DNA of 64,000 nucleotides from Plicaturopsis crispa FD-325 SS-3 (lineage: Eukaryota > Basidiomycota > Agaricomycetes > Amylocorticiales > Amylocorticiaceae). Positions 58,894 to 64,000 of this stretch are shown here, piece after piece (positions within the stretch are counted from its first letter, which is position 1; every line of letters begins with the position of its first letter). The translations under genes were made by a program, and so were the position numbers. The notes beneath the pieces are model-generated. The model was not told the DNA's origin. It worked only from the letters and a program-made list of their open reading frames with translations, and searched no databases. The stretch is taken from NCBI GenBank assembly GCA_000827205.1, contig KN832560.1:630056-694055 (forward strand), written 5' to 3'.

Positions 58894-59798
58894 CGCTGGA
58901 TATCCGGAGTGGACTGTCGTGATTGAGGCGTTATGTGGAACTCGTATAATTGATACAGGATTCAACGAGGAGGATATATGTAGTGTGGTGGTCAGTAGAA
59001 AGGATGTCTTGACCGTCCTGAAGTCCTCGCGCACGCGACGCGCGTCGACAGATCTCGATTATCTGAAGACGAGGAAGACGTCAGACCGACTGCTTTCAAG
59101 TCTACATTTTCTTCTTTATCCTTACGAGCCTTACCAAAGTTACACTAGGATAGGTCTCCTCAATGCAACGGGCGCGACAGATGAGTATGTAGACGATTTC
59201 ATTGCAGGAGGTTGGCAGGAGGCAAAACAAAGTGTAATTCGAAAAAAATGTGCACCACTCTAACGAGCCCCAGAGCCGTAGACTGCGACAAAAGGGAGAT
59301 ACGGAGGTGTAGTCTATGCCTTGCACCAATACTTCATCTCCTGCGAGGGCCTCCCGGGTGATTCGCCGCCTGTAAATACTCCAGCGACGAAGAAAAAACC
59401 AAGAGGGGATGGGCGCGCAGGATGAGGACGCAGGCCTTTTTGACCCGCGACTTCACGGCAGGCTCAATTTCTTCCAGCGTGCTGAATTCGCGGCACGGTG
59501 CAAGTTTGAAAGGCACAACACGATGACAATAATGGTCTGGCTAGCGAGTACAGGAGTCCGTGCAACAGTCTACGAAATACAGAGAGCAAGAACCAGAGAA
59601 TCCGAAAACCGAACGTACAAAGCAAGGACAAGACTCCGATGGTATTTGTTGTTGAAAAAAGCCGCGACCGTGGAGAGTAGCGAGAAAAATCCGACATGCG
59701 ATAGTTTGAATCCTGAGCAGCAGAGCCAGAGCCAGAGCGCGGAGCCAAAGTCAGAGCACGAGAGGGAGAGGAAGAGATCAAGCATCGAGAGCACCAGA
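58894..59798. other. Intergenic, DOA1 upstream / HOP1 downstream
   Basis: 905 bp between two minus-strand genes. It contains the DOA1 promoter and the HOP1 3' region. Open frames on both strands show no family resemblance. Confidence 0.5.
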
Positions 59799-62700
59799 CT
59801 AGTCCCCGAGATCCACAGCCGTCGCCAGAGATATCTTCATCCTCTTGTTGCTGAGAGAGCCACTGCCCATGAAAGACGTGGTCTTGCGCTTGTTATCGTT
59901 CGTAGAAGGTTGCAGCACCGTAGGACTTGCAGGAGCAGTCGGCACGAACTGAGTTTCTTCTTGGGTCTGAGAATCAGCTTGAGCGAGAGACTGCGGCGGT
60001 GAGACCATAGCGATATCGTCGGGTTCGGCTGCGTCGACGTTGGGAGCATCTTCGCCTGCTACCGTCGATGAGCGCGAGAGGGGACTGTATAAAGTGTGAG
60101 CACAGGGCCTTTAGATTTTGATTAACGCGAAAGCCATACCTTCTGCCACGGGCACCTTGTGCGACGCGTGTGCTCCGACGCTTTAAATGGACACCAAAGG
60201 TGGGTTCGAGAGACTATTGATGTATGCCTGTTCTACGCACCGTGACTGAAGCACCCATCATGCGATTCTCCGTCTCGTAGTTGATAGAGAAGTAGTCTCT
60301 GTACGCGTGACTCTTCTTCTTCGACTGGACAAACACGTATTTCGACTTTTGTATGGTCTTGGTGGGTTTACCCTTCATCGTACGAGGTTTCCTGCCATGG
60401 CCGGGCTTCGTCAGATTCGGAACTTTGGTCGTGGTCGTCTCCGCTGCGATGAAACCTGGGTGAGAACCTGCAGATTAGCCATGGAGTTGCGTCGGATAGA
60501 TAGCTTTCTTTCTCGCCTTCCGTCTCAAGGCGGGTCATCAACTGTGAGGCCAGGCCGATGTTGCATCCTGTGCCAAAAGTCATTCCTGAGAAATTAGCAC
60601 AGAAGCGCTATGGGACGAACCCATTTGTTGTGCGAACGCGATAGTGTTTTCTGGCTCGAAGACCTCCATAGTCTTGATAGCTCTCCTGCACAAACAGCAG
60701 TCGATTAATGCCCTGGGCCACCTGCAAAGAGAGGTACGGAGTAGAACATGCCTGAAAACGGTCAGGGCACTATACTCTGATAGACGTTGAGCGTATATTC
60801 CGTGTTCGATCAAGGGCCAGTTTTCGTCGCCGCGGAGTCTGCAGTCGAAGCAGACGAACTTCGCGGGAATACGCTTGTCCCTGAGTGAGTGGAATCTGAA
60901 CGATGTTAGATATTGGCTATAATTTGTACAGATGAGAGATGAGCCTACCCCATGCACCTATAGGTGATAGCTTGAATCAGCATACACTAAGGAATGGGAT
61001 ACAGACATCGTAGTTTACCAGATGTGATACCAACGACCGCAACCGCCATCACAGGAGGTACAGTCGTCTTCGGTCTGGGCCAAGAATATGAGTGATCAAA
61101 GGAAATGACCAACAAGTGAGAGACAGACCGTACTACCACACGAGCAATCTAAGCCCTTGTCGACAACTGACTCTGTCCGCGCGGAAAAGCTGGCTCTGGG
61201 CGCGGATGAACCTGCTGCCGTATTTCCAAACGACTCGATTGGATCGAGTTGGGTCTCTACCACTTGCGTCTCCATATCTAACCACGACAGTGATGGGGAG
61301 AATCAGCTACCGTCAATGCCTCACGACTTGTATAGAAAACGAACCTAGCATCTCAGTGTCCTGCGTATCGTCAACATGCATCATGTTTTTCAGCGCCTGC
61401 GTGTCGATATCTTGACTAGATATGGCCGACTGGAAATCGGAAGCAGGTAAAGAGTTGCTGATGGGCATCACGACCTCAAATGGAGCCATCTCGTTGAGGG
61501 AATCCACGCTGGTTGAGCACTCGCGCTCTGAAGGAAGGTCCTGCGTCTCCTCGACCTGCTGAGTCTGCGCCAAGTTTCCTGTGAACTCGGTCGCCATCTG
61601 CAAGCAACCATACCTGTCAGCAACATGCAGAAAGACAACGCGAGAGACGTTGTGGAGAAGGCGCACCTGCTGGCCTACGCGACTTGCGACAGGTAGCGAC
61701 GGACCCCGGTATAGCGCTTCCCCGTCGTTGGAAGCTACCAGACCTCCGGGAAACGGTTCGATCTCCCCGTCGTCATTCCTGATACCGATCGGACCGAAGG
61801 CGATTCCTGAGTCGTTGTACCCAATGTAGCTCCCATCAGGACCGTAGGCCGGGTCGTCCTCGCCCTCCGCATCAGGATCGTCTTCGTCAGCGAGCCAGAT
61901 TACTCTCCTAGTCTCTGCGTCTTTTCTGAGGGTTTCCATCTCATCTCGGCGTATACTAGCCTCCTGAACGGGTGTCAGACTAGGTGGACCGTCGCTGTTT
62001 CCACCAGAATCGATTCCAGGTTGGGCGTCGCTGTCTTTTGGAGGAGGCAAGTACGGCGCTACGGATGCGACACGTATGTTGACACTGTATATTCAAGATC
62101 CGAGCATAATGAGCGAATGTCCGGTGATGTACGAGCAGGATGCGTACCCGTGGAAAGGCGTTTGCAACTTTCCGAAGTCTGTTTTCTCTGGGGCTTCCGC
62201 GCCACTGTGCGTTGCAAAAGTCCACTGTGATGACCGTATGAGCAGAGTTATGAATAGTCGAAACGAAGGCTACAAACCTTATCCTTTTCACTGTCACCTG
62301 ATCGAAAGTGAGGAGGCTCATAATCCTCTGGCGTGTGATCATTGTAATGCAATTTGAACGATGCAAAGCGATGAGCTGTAAGCGCACATCTGGGTAAGAT
62401 ATACATAGCGCACATGTTTAGTATGCACTTACCAGGAAGATGTTCCATCGGTGTTGTGGCTACTATCAGCCGCTTCACAAGCACCTAAGTAGGCAAGGTA
62501 AGCGGAAGACAGAAGACTTGACAAAGTTGTACAGGCGTACTCTCAAGCTCTTCTTGACCTCCTGGAATGTGGGTACACCTCCACGTTTGAGAGTCTCCCC
62601 CGCTGGGTCAGCCTTTTTGCTAGGCCCGTTCATCGACATTTTCTCGAGCTCCTCGCCGAGAGACATTATGGGGATCGTCTTGTCGCTTCCAGGGATAGAG

Positions 62701-63538
62701 TGGTACTGAGGGTGTCAAGGGCGGGGTAAGCGTATGACAGCGTATCGATATATTTCAAGCTGACCTTGAAATTGAACGTATACGCCTCAATGATACTGTA
62801 ATTTGGTTGGTACCATTCCTTGCTGATACGCTACTGAAGTACAAGTACTTACTTATTCGGGTCTTCGTTGTCCTGTGCAGTGTGCACATACAAGTCACGT
62901 CATCGACAGAGTTATTGACCGGTTGAGAACATTGAAAACTGACCAGAAATATGGCGAAAACAAAGCTACGAAGGTACTTCTTCTCTAGCGCATCAAAGAT
63001 GCCAAACTCCTGCGTATGAGGCGATGTTAGCCATGCATTCAGATCGAAGGGTCTGTGCATCAAATTACCAGAAAGTTCAGCAGCTTGTCGGCCTCTTCTG
63101 TAAACCCTCGAGTGATCGTCATCACATTAAGTCCGTTACGATCGTCCCTGTCACGAGAGGATTCGCCGCCGCCTGACTGGAAAGAAAGTAGGGATTCTTT
63201 CGACGACACGAGATTACCTGGGCGATAATGTGAGTATCAAAAGGACGCGGCAAATCATTCTCAGCCGTACAACTAGTGAAATTATCCGCAGGCAGAAGGC
63301 CTCTGTTAGTAGCGACACGATACACGGCGTCAGTTTGGGTACTTTTGTAGATGTACATCGCGCGAATCACAAACCTAAGATATGTGATACATCCCAACCC
63401 GGCTTGAAGTAGAGTCTTCACGACCACGAGACTCTGAGTAGCAGTGATAGCCTGTATCGACGTAAATATAATATGTAGAACAGGCATAGCTAGAGTTCCG
63501 CATACCTGATTATTTGTCCTCGTAGCCTGAGCTTGCAT
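59799..63538 (-). CDS. HOP1: Meiotic HORMA-domain protein Hop1 with PHD finger
   Basis: Hop1 coats meiotic chromosome axes and promotes inter-homologue recombination. Start MQAQATRTNNQ|AITATQSLVVVKTLLQAG with the HORMA domain (LLPADNFTSC, MTITRGFTEEADKLLNFLEF, GIFDALEKKYLRSFVFAIFL, DNEDPNN|IIEAYTFNFK). Two micro-exons of 20 nt (62853-62872) and 31 nt (62765-62795) are needed there. A linker with IWLADEDDPDAEGEDDPAYG and PIESF repeats leads to a PHD finger: DCSC, CTSCDGGCGRWYHIWC and FVCFDC, the C4HC3 pattern, at about 60850-61150. A winged-helix-like part (IEHGIYAQRLSEYSALTVFR) and a basic tail ending KISLATAVDLGD follow, TAG at 59799. HORMA followed by a PHD-led chromatin-binding region is known in fungal Hop1 proteins. 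Confidence 0.9.
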
Positions 63539-64000
63539 CTTGGAAACGAGGAGGGAAACGGAGACGCGACGAGGAGGGAGGAGGCAAGGAGCGATTTCAA
63601 AGTCCGCGTCAAGAAAGTTCTCACACCTCACGTCGCGTCCGGTACACGTGACTGCAAATTATCGACTTGCTCTCGGTCCCGCCACTTTCCTAGTATTAGT
63701 AAATTGTAAGTACTGACTCCCGTCAAGTCTACGATCCAAACACAAGTCTAGCATTTGCTATACACTTTTATAACAGCGTTAACCGGAAAGACTACAGGTA
63801 ACGTCCGTCGCCATGTAAAACATATCTACTTTACTGACCGTTGAATGCAGATCTTCCGCAGATCTTAGCGGGACATTGACGCTCGGGAATTACTATTAGA
63901 GCACAATCAGTGCCGCAAAATCGCATCCAATAATTACCCCAGTATGCCACCTACACTATCTCTACCTCTCTATCCTTCGCCACAGGAACTGCGTGCACTG
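63539..64000. other. Upstream of HOP1 to window end
   Basis: 462 bp without a supported gene. It holds the HOP1 promoter; I recognise no meiotic upstream element. Confidence 0.5.

Noticed and set aside
59409-60002. 197-codon frame on the plus strand, basic and Arg/Ser-rich
   Set aside because: It overlaps the last HOP1 exons on the other strand and looks like a composition effect.

Overview
The window reads as nuclear DNA of a filamentous basidiomycete, most likely an Agaricomycete. Genes are dense and sit on both strands. Nearly all are split by short introns of about 45-70 bp with GT..AG borders, and several families are typical of mushroom-forming fungi: a DUF6534 seven-helix protein, a MYND-finger protein, a WC-2 type PAS/GATA regulator and a family of unusual SDR-like proteins. 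I support 25 protein genes (one cut by the left edge), one non-autonomous DNA transposon, one tandem segmental duplication and one relic exon. I found no convincing tRNA, rRNA or CRISPR array.

Layout. 1-7.4 kb: four paralogous SDR-like genes, one inverted and cut by the edge and three in tandem, with an Rpn14/PAAF1 proteasome-assembly chaperone gene between the inverted copy and the others. 8-17 kb: MYND protein, SPC24 (kinetochore), CHS7 (chitin synthase export), WC-2 homologue (blue-light signalling) and an SDR of the arabinitol/mannitol dehydrogenase type. 17.3-23.8 kb: a very long kinesin-4. 23.8-25.7 kb: a gene-free stretch holding a 526-bp hAT-type MITE. 25.7-36.4 kb: LIS1/PAC1, a divergent pair that matches the two halves of the Tm-1 protein, a YTH-domain m6A reader and a cytochrome P450. 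38.3-47.9 kb: a TilS-like tRNA lysidine synthetase, a tandem-duplicated alpha/beta hydrolase, SRP40/Nopp140, lumazine synthase RIB4 and the Rag GTPase GTR1. 48.3-63.5 kb: Ca2+/H+ antiporter, phosphoglycerate-mutase-like phosphatase, DUF6534 protein, DOA1/PLAA and HOP1.

Most genes are housekeeping and unrelated to each other. Several serve microtubules and chromosomes (SPC24, kinesin-4, LIS1, HOP1), but nothing suggests a functional cluster. The parts most worth attention are the SDR-like family, which lacks the catalytic lysine and contains two stop-free 3n introns; the split Tm-1 pair with a shared promoter; the 11-residue repeat array of the kinesin; two likely GC-AG introns; the MITE; and the hydrolase duplication, whose microhomology breakpoint trapped a copy of the last SRP40 exon.

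Exon joins were made by eye from splice signals and protein-family expectations. Gene ends are stated from the chosen ATG to the stop codon; UTRs were not determined.
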